From assembly GCF_003050745.1 (NCBI RefSeq), contig NZ_QAOF01000002.1, positions 390,034-454,033 of the forward strand: 64,000 bases of DNA, given 5' to 3'. This stretch comes from Sphingomonas sp. PP-CE-3G-477 (lineage in GTDB: Bacteria > Pseudomonadota > Alphaproteobacteria > Sphingomonadales > Sphingomonadaceae). The notes under the pieces are model-generated. The model saw nothing but the letters and a program-made list of their open reading frames with translations, ran no database searches and had not been told where the DNA came from. Shown piece after piece: positions 1 through 8,936 of this stretch. A program made the translations under genes and the position numbers. The number at the start of each line of letters is the position of its first letter. Position 1 is the first letter of the stretch.

Positions 1-342
1 ATCGCGCGCTGGGCCGACCGCTACACGCCGCCAGTTGGGCAGGCGAATGCGCTCATCGACGCGCATCCCTATCTCGGCACCGGCTTCGAGCTCCTCCCCC
101 GCGACCCTGCTGATGGGCCAGATCTGCACGGCCTGTTCGCCTTCAACTACGCGGCACTCGTCAGCCTCGGCCTGTCCGCCTCCGCGCTCTCGGGCCTGCG
201 CACGGCACTTCCCAGGGTCGTGAAAGGCATCACCGACCAGCTCTTCCTCGACGACCGCGAATCCCTGGTCGCCGATCTGCTCGCCTATGACGAAGCCGAA
301 TTCGTCGGCGAATGGCCTCCCGCTCAGGACGCAACCGCATGA
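1..342 (+). CDS. C-terminal part of an unidentified protein, possibly FAD-dependent urate hydroxylase (5' end outside window)
   Basis: An open frame runs from the first base to a TGA at 340-342, giving 113 residues of a C-terminus. It contains the stretches HPYLGTGFELLPR and LFAFNYAALVSLGLSASALS and ends in FVGEWPPAQDATA. I do not firmly recognise it. Its stop overlaps the start of the hydroxyisourate hydrolase gene (ATGA), so the two are almost certainly co-transcribed and translationally coupled. Hydroxyisourate hydrolase consumes the product of urate hydroxylation, and the C-terminus faintly resembles NAD(P)/FAD-binding proteins of the HpyO urate hydroxylase type, so that is my working guess. 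It could equally be another purine-catabolic protein. The coding call is secure; the function is inference from context. Confidence 0.55.
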   Translation: MARWADRYTPPVGQANALIDAHPYLGTGFELLPRDPADGPDLHGLFAFNYAALVSLGLSASALSGLRTALPRVVKGITDQLFLDDRESLVADLLAYDEAEFVGEWPPAQDATA

Positions 343-671
343 CGACTATCTCCACGCACGTCCTGGACACCGCCCACGGCCGCCCCGCCGTCAATGTCGC
401 GGTCCGCCTGTCGACCCCAGCCGGCGCGTGGCTGTTCTCGGGCATCACCAACGCGGACGGCCGCTGCCCCGGCCTGCCGACGATCGCCCCCGGCCGCTAT
501 CGCCTCGAATTCTCGGTCGCCGACTATTTCCGCAGCCTCGACGTCGCCCTGCCCGACCCGCCGTTCCTCGACATCGTCGCGATCGATTTCGGAATCGCCG
601 ACGACGCCGGCCATTATCACGTGCCGCTGCTCGTCTCCCCGTTCGCCTACTCGACCTATCGCGGCAGCTGA
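339..671 (+). CDS. uraH: 5-hydroxyisourate hydrolase (transthyretin-like)
   Basis: This 110-residue protein should hydrolyse 5-hydroxyisourate, the product of urate oxidation, to the substrate of OHCU decarboxylase in the cytoplasm. The sequence shows both family signatures: STHVLDTAHGRPA near the N-terminus, including the active-site histidine, and the C-terminal YRGS that closes the tetramer active site. A central RYRLEF supplies the conserved arginine. The length matches bacterial transthyretin-related proteins. The ATG at 339 is chosen because it gives an ATGA overlap with the upstream stop and places the conserved motif at the usual position; an in-frame ATG at 312 would add nine residues inside the upstream gene. 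xdhA follows after one base. No uraD gene is visible in the window. Confidence 0.93.
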   Translation: MTTISTHVLDTAHGRPAVNVAVRLSTPAGAWLFSGITNADGRCPGLPTIAPGRYRLEFSVADYFRSLDVALPDPPFLDIVAIDFGIADDAGHYHVPLLVSPFAYSTYRGS

Positions 672-672
672 G

Positions 673-2106
673 ATGACCGTCAGGTTCCTGCTCGACGACG
701 CGGTCGTCGAACTCGCCGAGGTCGATCCGACCGCGACGCTGCTCGATCACCTGCGCTACCGGATGCGCAGGACCGGCACCAAGGAAGGCTGCGCGGAAGG
801 CGATTGCGGCGCCTGCACCGTGCTCGTCGGCGAACTGGACAGCACGGAAGACGCGGTGACGTGGCGTGCGGTCAACGCCTGCATCCTCTTCCTGCCGATG
901 CTCCACGGCAAGGCGCTGCTGACTGTCGAGAGCCTCGTGAAGGACGGTGTCCTCACCCCGCTCCAGACCTGCATGGCGGAAAACGGGAGTTCGCAATGCG
1001 GCTTCTGCACGCCCGGCTTCGTGATGTCGCTCCACGGCCGCAGCATCGGCGCGACCGGCCACACGCTCCCGGTCGCCGACGTGATCGCCGGCAACCTCTG
1101 CCGCTGCACCGGCTATGGCCCGATCCTCGCGGCAGGCGAAATCGTCGCACCATACCCGCGCGATGACGCTCCGCTGGTCGCCAGACTGAAGGCGCTTGCC
1201 GAAACGGACACCGTCGCGGGACGCTTCGGCGACCGCCGATGGTTCATCCCGCGCACCGCGACCGCGCTCGCCGACCTGCTCGCGCAATACCCCGACGCAC
1301 GCATCGTCGCAGGCGCGACCGATATCGGCCTCTGGGTCACCAAGGGCCTGCAGACGATCGACACGCTGATCTTCGTCGGCGACATCGCCGAACTCGCCCG
1401 GATCGACGAAACCCCGGACGGCCTGACGCTGGGTGCAGCCGTCCGCTACGCCGACGCGCACGACGCGTTCGCCCGCCTACACCCCGATCTCGGCGAACTC
1501 GTCCGACGCCTCGGCGGGCTCCAGGTCCGCAACGCGGGTACGATCGGCGGCAACATCGCCAACGGTTCCCCGATCGGCGACGGGCCCCCGGCGTTCATCG
1601 CACTCGGCGCGACCCTCACGGTGCGCAGCGCCGAAGGCCGCCGGACGATGCCGCTCGAAGATTATTTCATCGCATACGGCAAACAGGATCGCTGCCCCAA
1701 CGAGTTCGTCGAGAGCCTCCACATTCCCCGACCCGGCCCCGGCGACGTCATCCACATCTCCAAGCTCGCCCGCCGGTTCGACAGCGACATCACCGCGGTC
1801 TGCGGCGCGTTCAAACTGACCGTCCGCGACGACCGGATCGCGCACGCCCGCGTCGCGTTCGGCGGGATGGCCGCAACCCCGAAACGCGCCGTCGGATGCG
1901 AAGCGGCGCTCACCGATCAGCCTTTCACGCTGGCGACCATCCAGACCGCGATGGACGCACTCCGCGCCGATTACGCCCCACTCACCGACGTCCGCGGATC
2001 GGCCGCCTACCGCATAGACGCCGCCGCCAATCTCCTCCTCCGCCTCTGGTACAAGGCGCAGGGCGAGACCGTCTCCGTGCTCGATCTCGAGTCCGCCGGT
2101 GGCTGA
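673..2106 (+). CDS. xdhA: xanthine dehydrogenase small subunit (2Fe-2S and FAD domains)
   Basis: The product (477 aa) is the iron-sulfur and FAD subunit of xanthine dehydrogenase, which passes electrons from the molybdenum centre to NAD. The N-terminal plant-type ferredoxin domain has C40-x4-C45-x2-C48 (CAEGDCGAC). The second 2Fe-2S domain has CGFCTPGF and NLCRCTGYGP. The FAD domain follows with VAGATDIGLW and the pyrophosphate-binding GTIGGNIANGSPIGD. Length and domain order match bacterial XdhA. The ATG at 673 is preferred over an upstream in-frame ATG because it begins the ferredoxin fold directly and lies one base after the uraH stop. The 3' end overlaps xdhB by eight bases, so the two subunits are translationally coupled. 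Confidence 0.96.
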   Translation: MTVRFLLDDAVVELAEVDPTATLLDHLRYRMRRTGTKEGCAEGDCGACTVLVGELDSTEDAVTWRAVNACILFLPMLHGKALLTVESLVKDGVLTPLQTCMAENGSSQCGFCTPGFVMSLHGRSIGATGHTLPVADVIAGNLCRCTGYGPILAAGEIVAPYPRDDAPLVARLKALAETDTVAGRFGDRRWFIPRTATALADLLAQYPDARIVAGATDIGLWVTKGLQTIDTLIFVGDIAELARIDETPDGLTLGAAVRYADAHDAFARLHPDLGELVRRLGGLQVRNAGTIGGNIANGSPIGDGPPAFIALGATLTVRSAEGRRTMPLEDYFIAYGKQDRCPNEFVESLHIPRPGPGDVIHISKLARRFDSDITAVCGAFKLTVRDDRIAHARVAFGGMAATPKRAVGCEAALTDQPFTLATIQTAMDALRADYAPLTDVRGSAAYRIDAAANLLLRLWYKAQGETVSVLDLESAGG

Positions 2107-4381
2107 TATCGCGCCAAAGCCCTCCAATCCGCACGACAGCGCCCGCCTCCACGTCGGCGGCGCCGCGCTGTACGTCGACGACGTCGGCGAACCCGGCGAC
2201 ATGCTCCACCTCGCATTCGGCCCGAGCAGCGAAGCACATGCCGGGATCGCCGCGATCGACCTCGCCGCCGTTCGCACCGCGCCCGGAGTCGTCGCCGTCT
2301 TCACCGCCGCCGACATCCCCGGCGCCAACAACGTCAGCCCGGTCGCGAAGGACGACCTCCTGCTCGCCGACGATGAAGTCCTGTATGTCGGCCACCCCAT
2401 CTTCCTCGTTGCTGCCACCAGCCAGCGCGCCGCCCGCGTCGCCGCCCGGCTCGGCAAGATCGACTACGAACCGCGCGCCGCCCCCCTCACGATCGGAGCG
2501 GCGCGTGAGGCTAAATCCGAGATCGAACCGACCCAGCGCATGGCCCGCGGCGACGCGCGCGCCGCACTAGCCTCCGCCCCCCACAAAATCGCGGGCGGTT
2601 TCGCGATGGGCGGCCAGGATCATTTTTATCTCGAAGGGCAAGTCGCGATCGCCACCCCAGGCGAGGATGGGCAAGTCCACATCCTCAGCTCGACCCAGCA
2701 TCCGAGCGAGATCCAGCACCTCGTCGCGCACATGCTCGACCGCAACTCGGCCGACATCACCGTCGAGGTCCGTCGGATGGGCGGCGCGTTCGGGGGCAAG
2801 GAAACGCAGGCCGCCGCCTTCGCCGCCGCCGCCGCGCTGGTCGCCGACAAGACCGGCCGCCCCGCCAAATTCCGCTGCGACCGCGACGACGACATGATCA
2901 TGACCGGCAAGCGGCATGATTTCGAGGTCGCCTATGACGTCGGTTACGACGACGAAGGCCGCATACTCGCGCTCCACCTCCGGCTCGCTTCACGGTGCGG
3001 CGCCACGGTCGACCTGTCCCCCGCGATCAACGACCGCGCGATGTTCCACAGCGACAATTGCTACTGGCTTCCCGATGTCGAGATCGTCTCCGAACGACTG
3101 AAGACCAACACCGTCTCCGCCACCGCCTTTCGCGGCTTCGGCGGGCCGCAGGGCATGCTCGCGATCGAGCGCGTCATCGACGACGTCGCCGCGCATCTCG
3201 GCCGCGATCCGCTGGAGGTCAGGCTCGCCAACCTCTACGCTCCCGGCCGAGCAATCACCCCCTACGGCATGACAGTCTCCGACAACATCGTCTCGCAACT
3301 CATTGCCAAGCTGCGAAAAGACGCGCGCTACGACGCGAGACGCCAGGACGTCGAGGCGTTCAACGCAGGCAACCCCATCATCAAGAAGGGCTTGGCACTC
3401 ACCCCCGTGAAATTCGGGATCAGCTTCACCACCACGCATCTCAACCAGGCCGGCGCACTAGTCCACGTCTATGCCGACGGCAGCATCCAGATCAATCACG
3501 GCGGCACCGAAATGGGCCAGGGCCTCTACATCAAGATCGCGCAGATCGTCGCCGACGTCTTCGCGGTGCCGGTGTCGCAAGTCCGCATCACCGCGACCCG
3601 CACCGACAAGGTCCCCAACACCTCGGCGACCGCAGCGTCGTCGGGCGCGGATCTCAACGGCATGGCGGCCTACAACGCGGCGATGACGATCCGTGATCGG
3701 CTGACGGAGTTCCTCGAGCGGACTTTCGACTGTGACGACATCCGGTTCACCCTGGAAGGCGTGGTCGGCGGCACGGAACGCCTCACCTTCCGCGATCTCG
3801 CCCGGAAAGCGCACATGGCCCGCATCTCGCTCTCCGCGACCGGCTATTACGCGACCCCCGGCATCGCCTATGACCGCGCCGCGCACCAGGGCCGCCCCTT
3901 CTACTATTTCGCCTACGGAGCAGCACTCGCCGAAGTCGCGATCGACACGCTTACCGGCGAGCACAAGGTGCTGGCCGTCGACATCCTCCATGACGTCGGC
4001 CGCTCGCTCAACCCGGCGATCGACATCGGCCAGATCGAGGGCGGCTTCCTCCAGGGCCAAGGCTGGCTAACCACCGAAGAGCTCGTGTTCGACGACAAGG
4101 GCCGCCTGCTCACGCATTCGCCAGCCACCTACAAGATCCCGACCGCCTCCGACCGCCCGCGCCACCTGACCATCGCCCTATGGGACGGCGAGAATGTCGA
4201 ACCGACGATCGGCCGATCGAAAGCGGTCGGCGAGCCCCCCTTCATGCTCGCCATCGCCGCCTTCTCCGCGCTGAACCACGCTATCGCCGCGACCGCGCCC
4301 GACACGCGCAGCCTGCCGCCGTTGAACGCGCCCGCGACGCCCGAGGCGATCCTTCGCGCGATAGCCGGTCACCGCGGATGA
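2099..4381 (+). CDS. xdhB: xanthine dehydrogenase large (molybdopterin) subunit
   Basis: This 760-residue catalytic subunit binds the molybdopterin cofactor and hydroxylates hypoxanthine and xanthine to urate. Visible signatures are RMGGAFGGKE, the substrate-site FRGFGGPQG, the cofactor-contact HGGTEMGQGL, and near the C-terminus AVGEPPF, which carries the catalytic glutamate. The start is GTG at 2099, overlapping the end of xdhA; no closer ATG would keep the N-terminal region. The 3' end overlaps xdhC as ATGA. No signal peptide is present, so the enzyme is cytoplasmic like other XdhAB enzymes. No stop or frameshift is seen and all expected motifs are intact. Confidence 0.96.
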   Translation: MADIAPKPSNPHDSARLHVGGAALYVDDVGEPGDMLHLAFGPSSEAHAGIAAIDLAAVRTAPGVVAVFTAADIPGANNVSPVAKDDLLLADDEVLYVGHPIFLVAATSQRAARVAARLGKIDYEPRAAPLTIGAAREAKSEIEPTQRMARGDARAALASAPHKIAGGFAMGGQDHFYLEGQVAIATPGEDGQVHILSSTQHPSEIQHLVAHMLDRNSADITVEVRRMGGAFGGKETQAAAFAAAAALVADKTGRPAKFRCDRDDDMIMTGKRHDFEVAYDVGYDDEGRILALHLRLASRCGATVDLSPAINDRAMFHSDNCYWLPDVEIVSERLKTNTVSATAFRGFGGPQGMLAIERVIDDVAAHLGRDPLEVRLANLYAPGRAITPYGMTVSDNIVSQLIAKLRKDARYDARRQDVEAFNAGNPIIKKGLALTPVKFGISFTTTHLNQAGALVHVYADGSIQINHGGTEMGQGLYIKIAQIVADVFAVPVSQVRITATRTDKVPNTSATAASSGADLNGMAAYNAAMTIRDRLTEFLERTFDCDDIRFTLEGVVGGTERLTFRDLARKAHMARISLSATGYYATPGIAYDRAAHQGRPFYYFAYGAALAEVAIDTLTGEHKVLAVDILHDVGRSLNPAIDIGQIEGGFLQGQGWLTTEELVFDDKGRLLTHSPATYKIPTASDRPRHLTIALWDGENVEPTIGRSKAVGEPPFMLAIAAFSALNHAIAATAPDTRSLPPLNAPATPEAILRAIAGHRG

Positions 4382-5298
4382 TCGACTGGCTCACCTGGCT
4401 CCGCGACATCGCCGCGAACCAACCCGCCGCGATGATCAGCGTCCTCGCCAGCGAAGGCTCGGCGCCACGCGGTGCCGGCACGCGCATGCTGGTCACGGCC
4501 GGCGCGCTGCACGGCACGATCGGCGGCGGCCAGCTAGAATATCGCGCGGTCGATCAGGCCCGCGCCATCCTCGCGCTCCCGACCGGAAGCTGGCGCGTCC
4601 AGGATTACCCGCTTGGCCCGCTACTCGGCCAATGCTGCGGTGGTCGCGTGCGATTGCTGGTCGAGAATATCGATCCGGGCGCACTCGGCTGGATCGCCGA
4701 TGCCGCGGAGGAACGCGTGCTCGTCTCGACGCTGACGCCGACTGGAATCGAGCGCCGGATAAGCCACGACACTGTACCGACGCCGCTCTCCGCCAGGGGC
4801 CCCGCCCCGCTCCCCGGCACCAGCTTCGCCGAGATCGTCGGTCAGCGCCGCCGCCCGATCTACCTCTTCGGAGCCGGCCATGTCGGGCAGGCCATCGCCC
4901 GCCACGCCGTCAACCTGCCGTTCCGGCTCGCCTGGTTCGACACCCGCCCCGTCTTCGAAACGATCGAAGGCGTCTCGGTCGTCTCCGAAGCCGGAATCGC
5001 CGCGTGCGTCGCCGAGGCGCCCGACGACAGCGCGATCCTGATCCTCACGCACGACCACGCGCTCGACTACCAGCTGACCAGGGCCGCGCTCGAACGACCG
5101 CCGCCCGCGTTCGTCGGTCTGATCGGCTCCGCCACCAAGCGCGCGCGTTTCGACGCCCGGCTTGACCGCGAAGGCATCCCCGCCGAAGCCCGGGCTCGCC
5201 TTACGTCGCCCATCGGCATCGCCCGCATCCCCGGCAAGGAACCCGACGTCATCGCCATCTCGACCCTCGCGCAACTCCTGCAACTGACGAGCCACTGA
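4378..5298 (+). CDS. xdhC: xanthine dehydrogenase accessory protein XdhC
   Basis: XdhC (306 aa) binds molybdenum cofactor, helps its sulfuration, and inserts it into the XdhB subunit. The N-terminal XdhC domain shows ASEGSAPRGAGTRMLV, GTIGGGQLE and the conserved GQCCGG cysteine motif. The C-terminal Rossmann domain shows LFGAGHVGQAI and FVGLIGSATKRARF. The start at 4378 forms an ATGA with the xdhB stop and matches the usual N-terminus, which begins just before WL(x)WL; a longer reading from 4180 only runs through xdhB in another frame. The gene ends in an ATG-overlapping TGA with guaD, so the six-gene run is continuous. Confidence 0.95.
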   Translation: MIDWLTWLRDIAANQPAAMISVLASEGSAPRGAGTRMLVTAGALHGTIGGGQLEYRAVDQARAILALPTGSWRVQDYPLGPLLGQCCGGRVRLLVENIDPGALGWIADAAEERVLVSTLTPTGIERRISHDTVPTPLSARGPAPLPGTSFAEIVGQRRRPIYLFGAGHVGQAIARHAVNLPFRLAWFDTRPVFETIEGVSVVSEAGIAACVAEAPDDSAILILTHDHALDYQLTRAALERPPPAFVGLIGSATKRARFDARLDREGIPAEARARLTSPIGIARIPGKEPDVIAISTLAQLLQLTSH

Positions 5299-6566
5299 TG
5301 CGCAAAGCCTTCCGCGGCGAGATGCTCTCCGTCGCCCGCGATCCGCGCGAAGATCCGGACGCGGTCCGCCACGAACCCGACGGGCTGCTCGTGATCGAGG
5401 ACGGTATCGTCATCGCCCGCGGCGACTATTCCGATCTCTCCGACAATTTTGCCGACGTTCCGACCGAGACGCTGCCAGGCCTCATCGTCCCCGGCTTCGT
5501 CGATGCGCACGTCCATTATCCGCAGATGGACAGCATCGCCTCGCACGGCGCTCAATTGCTCGACTGGCTCGACCGCCACATCTTCCCGGCCGAACGCGCC
5601 TTTGCCGACCGCGCGCATGCCGATGCCGTCGCAAGCGCCTTCCTTGATGAGCTGCTCCGCAACGGCACGACCAGCGCGCTGGTCTTCCCGACCGTCCACG
5701 CACATTCGGTCGACGCGCTGTTCGAAGCCGCGCTCGACAGGCGCATGCGCATCATCTCCGGCAAGATCCTGATGGACCTTGGCCCCGAAGGCCTCGCCGA
5801 TACGCCGGAGACCGCGCGCGCGGAAACCGACGCGCTAATCCGCAGATGGCAGGGCCGCGGTCGTCTCGGTTATGCCGTCACGCCGCGGTTCGCGCTCACC
5901 TCCTCCGACGAGCAGTTGCGCGTTGCCGGTGACCTGGTGGCGGCCCATCCCGAAGTCCTGATGCACACGCATCTGTCGGAGAACGTGCACGAATGCGCCG
6001 CCGTCGCCGCACGGTTCAGCGATGCGCGCGACTATCTCGACGTCTACGACCGGTTCGGGCTGGTCGGTGACCGCTCGGTGTTCGCACACGGCGTCCACCT
6101 GTCCGATCGCGCCTGCACCCGCCTCGCCGAAAGCGGCGCCGGGATTGCCGTCTGCCCCAGTTCCAACCTGTTCCTGGGCTCGGGCTTCTTCGACTTCGGC
6201 CAAGCCGACGCGCATGGCATCCGCCTGGGGCTCGGCACGGACATCGGCGCGGGCACCAGCTTCTCGATGCTGCACACTGCCGGCCTCGCCTACCAGGCCG
6301 CGCTCGCTCGCGAAGACGCCCTCGACCCGTTTCGTGCGCTGTACCTCGCCACCGCCGGGAGCGCCCGCCTGCTCCACATCGAAGACCGCGTCGGTAGCCT
6401 GGAAGTCGGTCAGGAGGCGGATTTCGTCGTGCTCGACAGCGCAGCGACGCCGCTGCTGGCGCGCCGGACACGGGATGCAAGTCTCGCCGAGCGTCTGTTC
6501 GCCTTGCAGATCCTCGGCGACGACCGGGCAATTCTGCAAACCTACATCCTCGGACACTGCGCCTAA
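5298..6566 (+). CDS. guaD: guanine deaminase
   Basis: Guanine deaminase (422 aa) converts guanine to xanthine and so feeds the xanthine dehydrogenase encoded just upstream. It is an amidohydrolase of the GuaD type. The metal ligands are visible as GFVDAHVHYPQMD (HxH), the substrate loop as MHTHLSENVHE, a third histidine in VFAHGVHLS, and the final aspartate in LGLGTDIGAGTSFS. The C-terminal composite domain shows GSLEVGQEADFVVLD. Its ATG overlaps the xdhC stop by one base. A 44-base gap separates it from the next gene, which could still be in the same transcript. Confidence 0.95.
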   Translation: MRKAFRGEMLSVARDPREDPDAVRHEPDGLLVIEDGIVIARGDYSDLSDNFADVPTETLPGLIVPGFVDAHVHYPQMDSIASHGAQLLDWLDRHIFPAERAFADRAHADAVASAFLDELLRNGTTSALVFPTVHAHSVDALFEAALDRRMRIISGKILMDLGPEGLADTPETARAETDALIRRWQGRGRLGYAVTPRFALTSSDEQLRVAGDLVAAHPEVLMHTHLSENVHECAAVAARFSDARDYLDVYDRFGLVGDRSVFAHGVHLSDRACTRLAESGAGIAVCPSSNLFLGSGFFDFGQADAHGIRLGLGTDIGAGTSFSMLHTAGLAYQAALAREDALDPFRALYLATAGSARLLHIEDRVGSLEVGQEADFVVLDSAATPLLARRTRDASLAERLFALQILGDDRAILQTYILGHCA

Positions 6567-6610
6567 GACCGCGCGCAGGGCTTTGCGAGACCCGCCATGG
6601 AGACGACGCG

Positions 6611-7777
6611 ATGAGACCCGACCCCGCCCACCGGATCGCGCGTGCCGTCCGCACTTTTGCGCTCTGCTTCGCGATCGCCGTGGCTGGCACCGCCACCGCA
6701 CAGGAGTCCGCCAGGGCCGGCGCGCAGGATGCCCGGCGAAAAGTCATTATCGACGACGAGGGGTTCGCGTTGATGCACCTGATGCTGCTCGACGCGCCCG
6801 ACGTCGACGTCGTCGGCATCACGACCGTATCCGGCAACGTCTGGGCCAATCGCGCCACGGCACTGGCTCTGCGCGGCGTCGAGATCACCGGCCGTACCGA
6901 TATTCCCGTCGTGCAGGGCGCGACCTATCCGTTGCTCAATTCGGAAGCGCTGACCGATCGCTGGGAGGCACTGTACGGCAAACTCACCTGGAAGGGTGCG
7001 TGGATGAAGGCCTGGGTCCAGCCGACCCAGCAAACCACGCCGCCCTATTACGGCCCGACCGATCCGGTCGTGTTGCCCGGCGGCAATGCGAAGACGAAGC
7101 CGTCGCCGGAGATCGCCGCGATGTTCCTGATCCGCATGGTCCACGCGCATCCGGGCGAGATCACGATCGTCGCGGCAGGGCCGCTGACCAATCTGGCCCT
7201 CGCCCAGCGGCTCGATCCGAGTTTCGCCGGGCTTGTGAAGGAACTCGTCTACATGGGAGGCAGCCTCAATCCTCGGCAGGTCCTGTCGAACCCTTCGGCC
7301 AACGAGTTCGCGCGCGAATACGTCAACACGCCGCGGCGCGAGTTCAACATCCGGTTCGATCCCGAAGCCGCGAGCATCGTGCTCCGCAGCGCCTGGAAGC
7401 GGGTGACACTCGTCCCAGTAGATCCGGCGACCGCGACACAGTTGAGCGTCGCGTTGCGCAACCGCCTCGCCAAGGTCGCCGACCCCGACGTTGCGCAGTT
7501 CATCGCCGCGATGGAACCGGGCTTTCCGTTATGGGACGAAGTGGCTGCGGCGGTCTGGCTCGATCCGACGATCGTCACGGCGAAGGAGACGCTGTTCGTC
7601 GATGCGAACACGCAGTTCGGCGCGGGGTATGGCGATCTGCTGTCCTGGGACGAAGGGTATCAACCCGGATTGGGCGAGCAGCGCGCCACGGTCATCCGCT
7701 CCGTCGACCCTGCGAGGCTGGAGGCGTTGATGACCCGGCTGATCGCCAACGGTGCAAACCGCCGCCTCCATAAATAG
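6611..7777 (+). CDS. exported nucleoside hydrolase (IUNH family)
   Basis: This is a 388-residue inosine-uridine-type nucleoside hydrolase, expected to cleave ribonucleosides to ribose and free base. Residues 1-30 form a signal peptide (positive start, then ALCFAIAVAGTATA with cleavage before QES), so the enzyme should act in the periplasm. Family features are VVGITTVSGNV, EITIVAAGPLTNLALA and LVYMGGSLNPRQ. The N-terminal calcium-binding loop is unusual: the normal DxDxGxDD appears shortened to IIDDEGFALM. The rest of the fold looks complete. It follows guaD and ends three bases before the convergent LysR gene. Substrate (purine rather than pyrimidine) is inferred from the neighbours. Confidence 0.87.
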   Translation: MRPDPAHRIARAVRTFALCFAIAVAGTATAQESARAGAQDARRKVIIDDEGFALMHLMLLDAPDVDVVGITTVSGNVWANRATALALRGVEITGRTDIPVVQGATYPLLNSEALTDRWEALYGKLTWKGAWMKAWVQPTQQTTPPYYGPTDPVVLPGGNAKTKPSPEIAAMFLIRMVHAHPGEITIVAAGPLTNLALAQRLDPSFAGLVKELVYMGGSLNPRQVLSNPSANEFAREYVNTPRREFNIRFDPEAASIVLRSAWKRVTLVPVDPATATQLSVALRNRLAKVADPDVAQFIAAMEPGFPLWDEVAAAVWLDPTIVTAKETLFVDANTQFGAGYGDLLSWDEGYQPGLGEQRATVIRSVDPARLEALMTRLIANGANRRLHK

Positions 7778-7780
7778 CCC

Positions 7781-8743
7781 TCATGCGTCGGGATCGGCGG
7801 TCGTTTCCATCGATGCCGGATAGCTCAGTTGCGCAAAGCCGTTCTCGATCTCGCGCAGGACGATCCCGGCGGCATAGGACGGCGTCCGCGCCGACGACGT
7901 GCACAGCGCGAGGATCATCGGCCGCAGCACCGAATCCGAGATCTTGGTGAACGACAGCAGCCCTCGGCGGACCTCCGTCGTCACGTCGATCGAGGTCAGG
8001 ATGCCGATCCCGACGCCTTGCAATACGAGCGACGTGATCATCTGGATATTGTCCGACGTCACCGTCTTGTCGACGACCACGCCTGTGATACCCTCCAGCA
8101 CGGCGATCTGCTGACATACCGCCAGCGGCTCGGCGGGAACGATCAGCGCAGAACCCGCGCAGGCCGAGAAGCGCGCCTCGCGGTGCTGGCCGAGCGGGTG
8201 CCCTGCCGGCGTCAACAGGCCGAGGACGACCTCGACGAACGCTCGCACGGTGATCCCGCGGAAGGATTGCGGTTCGAAGAATATCCCGAAATCCACTTCG
8301 CCGCTCAGGATCGCACTCCGCACGGCGTCGTTGTTCAGCACCTTGATGCCGATCGTGATGCCCGGATACTGGCTCTGGATCGCGTGGATCGTGCTCGGGA
8401 TATAGCCTTTCGCCAGCGCATCGATGATCGCGATGTCGACATGCCCGCGTTTCAGCCCACGAAGGTCCTCGATCTGGGTCCGGACATCGCCCAGTTCCTT
8501 CTGCCATTTCAGTCCGGACGCCATCATCATCTCGCCCGCTGCCGTCAGTCTCAGCCCGGTCGGCAGGCGCTCGAACAGCGGCATTCCCATATCGGCTTCG
8601 ACGTTCAGGATCTGGCGATCGATCGCCGACGCCGAGACGTTGAGAACGTCGGCCGCCTTCCTGATCGAGCCCAACCGCCCGACCGCGATGAAGTAGCGCA
8701 GAAATCGTGAAAAGGCGGGCATAGACCACTCTATTTTTTGCAA
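7781..8743 (-). CDS. LysR-family transcriptional regulator
   Basis: A 320-residue LysR-type regulator. The N-terminal winged helix-turn-helix is visible at about residues 10-65 (FLRYFIAVGRLGSIRKAADVL, then SASAIDRQI and GMPLFERLPTGLRLT), followed by the effector-binding domain with the two lobes seen in this family. It is divergent from the TonB-dependent receptor gene and convergent with the nucleoside hydrolase gene, so the likely job is control of the purine locus in response to a purine or purine metabolite; that is inference. The first ATG is at 8743; an in-frame ATG at 8722 lies closer to the DNA-binding domain and is a reasonable alternative start. Confidence 0.9.
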   Translation of the reverse strand: MQKIEWSMPAFSRFLRYFIAVGRLGSIRKAADVLNVSASAIDRQILNVEADMGMPLFERLPTGLRLTAAGEMMMASGLKWQKELGDVRTQIEDLRGLKRGHVDIAIIDALAKGYIPSTIHAIQSQYPGITIGIKVLNNDAVRSAILSGEVDFGIFFEPQSFRGITVRAFVEVVLGLLTPAGHPLGQHREARFSACAGSALIVPAEPLAVCQQIAVLEGITGVVVDKTVTSDNIQMITSLVLQGVGIGILTSIDVTTEVRRGLLSFTKISDSVLRPMILALCTSSARTPSYAAGIVLREIENGFAQLSYPASMETTADPDA

Positions 8744-8840
8744 CGGGCTGCGGAATTCATTGCATTTGATAGCCGCAGGTCAAGCCCCTACGCAGTGTTC
8801 ATAAAGATAAAGGTTCGGGGGCGGATCGACGCAACAATAG

Positions 8841-8868
8841 TGTCGCCAGGAAAGGCGTCGGCGCGACA
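8841..8868. promoter_or_regulatory. inverted repeat in the LysR/TonB receptor intergenic region, possible operator
   Basis: TGTCGC at 8841-8846 and its complement GCGACA at 8863-8868 form a short perfect inverted repeat with a 16-base spacer, in the 193-base gap between the divergent LysR and receptor genes. LysR regulators usually bind such gaps, but the arms are short in a GC-rich background, so the call is tentative. A GGGGG-rich ribosome binding site lies 8-12 bases before the receptor start at 8937. Confidence 0.25.
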
Positions 8869-8936
8869 GTGTTGCGACGGCACATACGCAGAGACGCGGG
8901 GGCATCTCGCCGTTAAGTTCAGGGGGAATAGCAATA

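Noticed and set aside
394..672. N-terminal extension of xdhA
   Set aside because: It reads through the uraH gene in another frame and adds serine/arginine-rich sequence before the ferredoxin domain.
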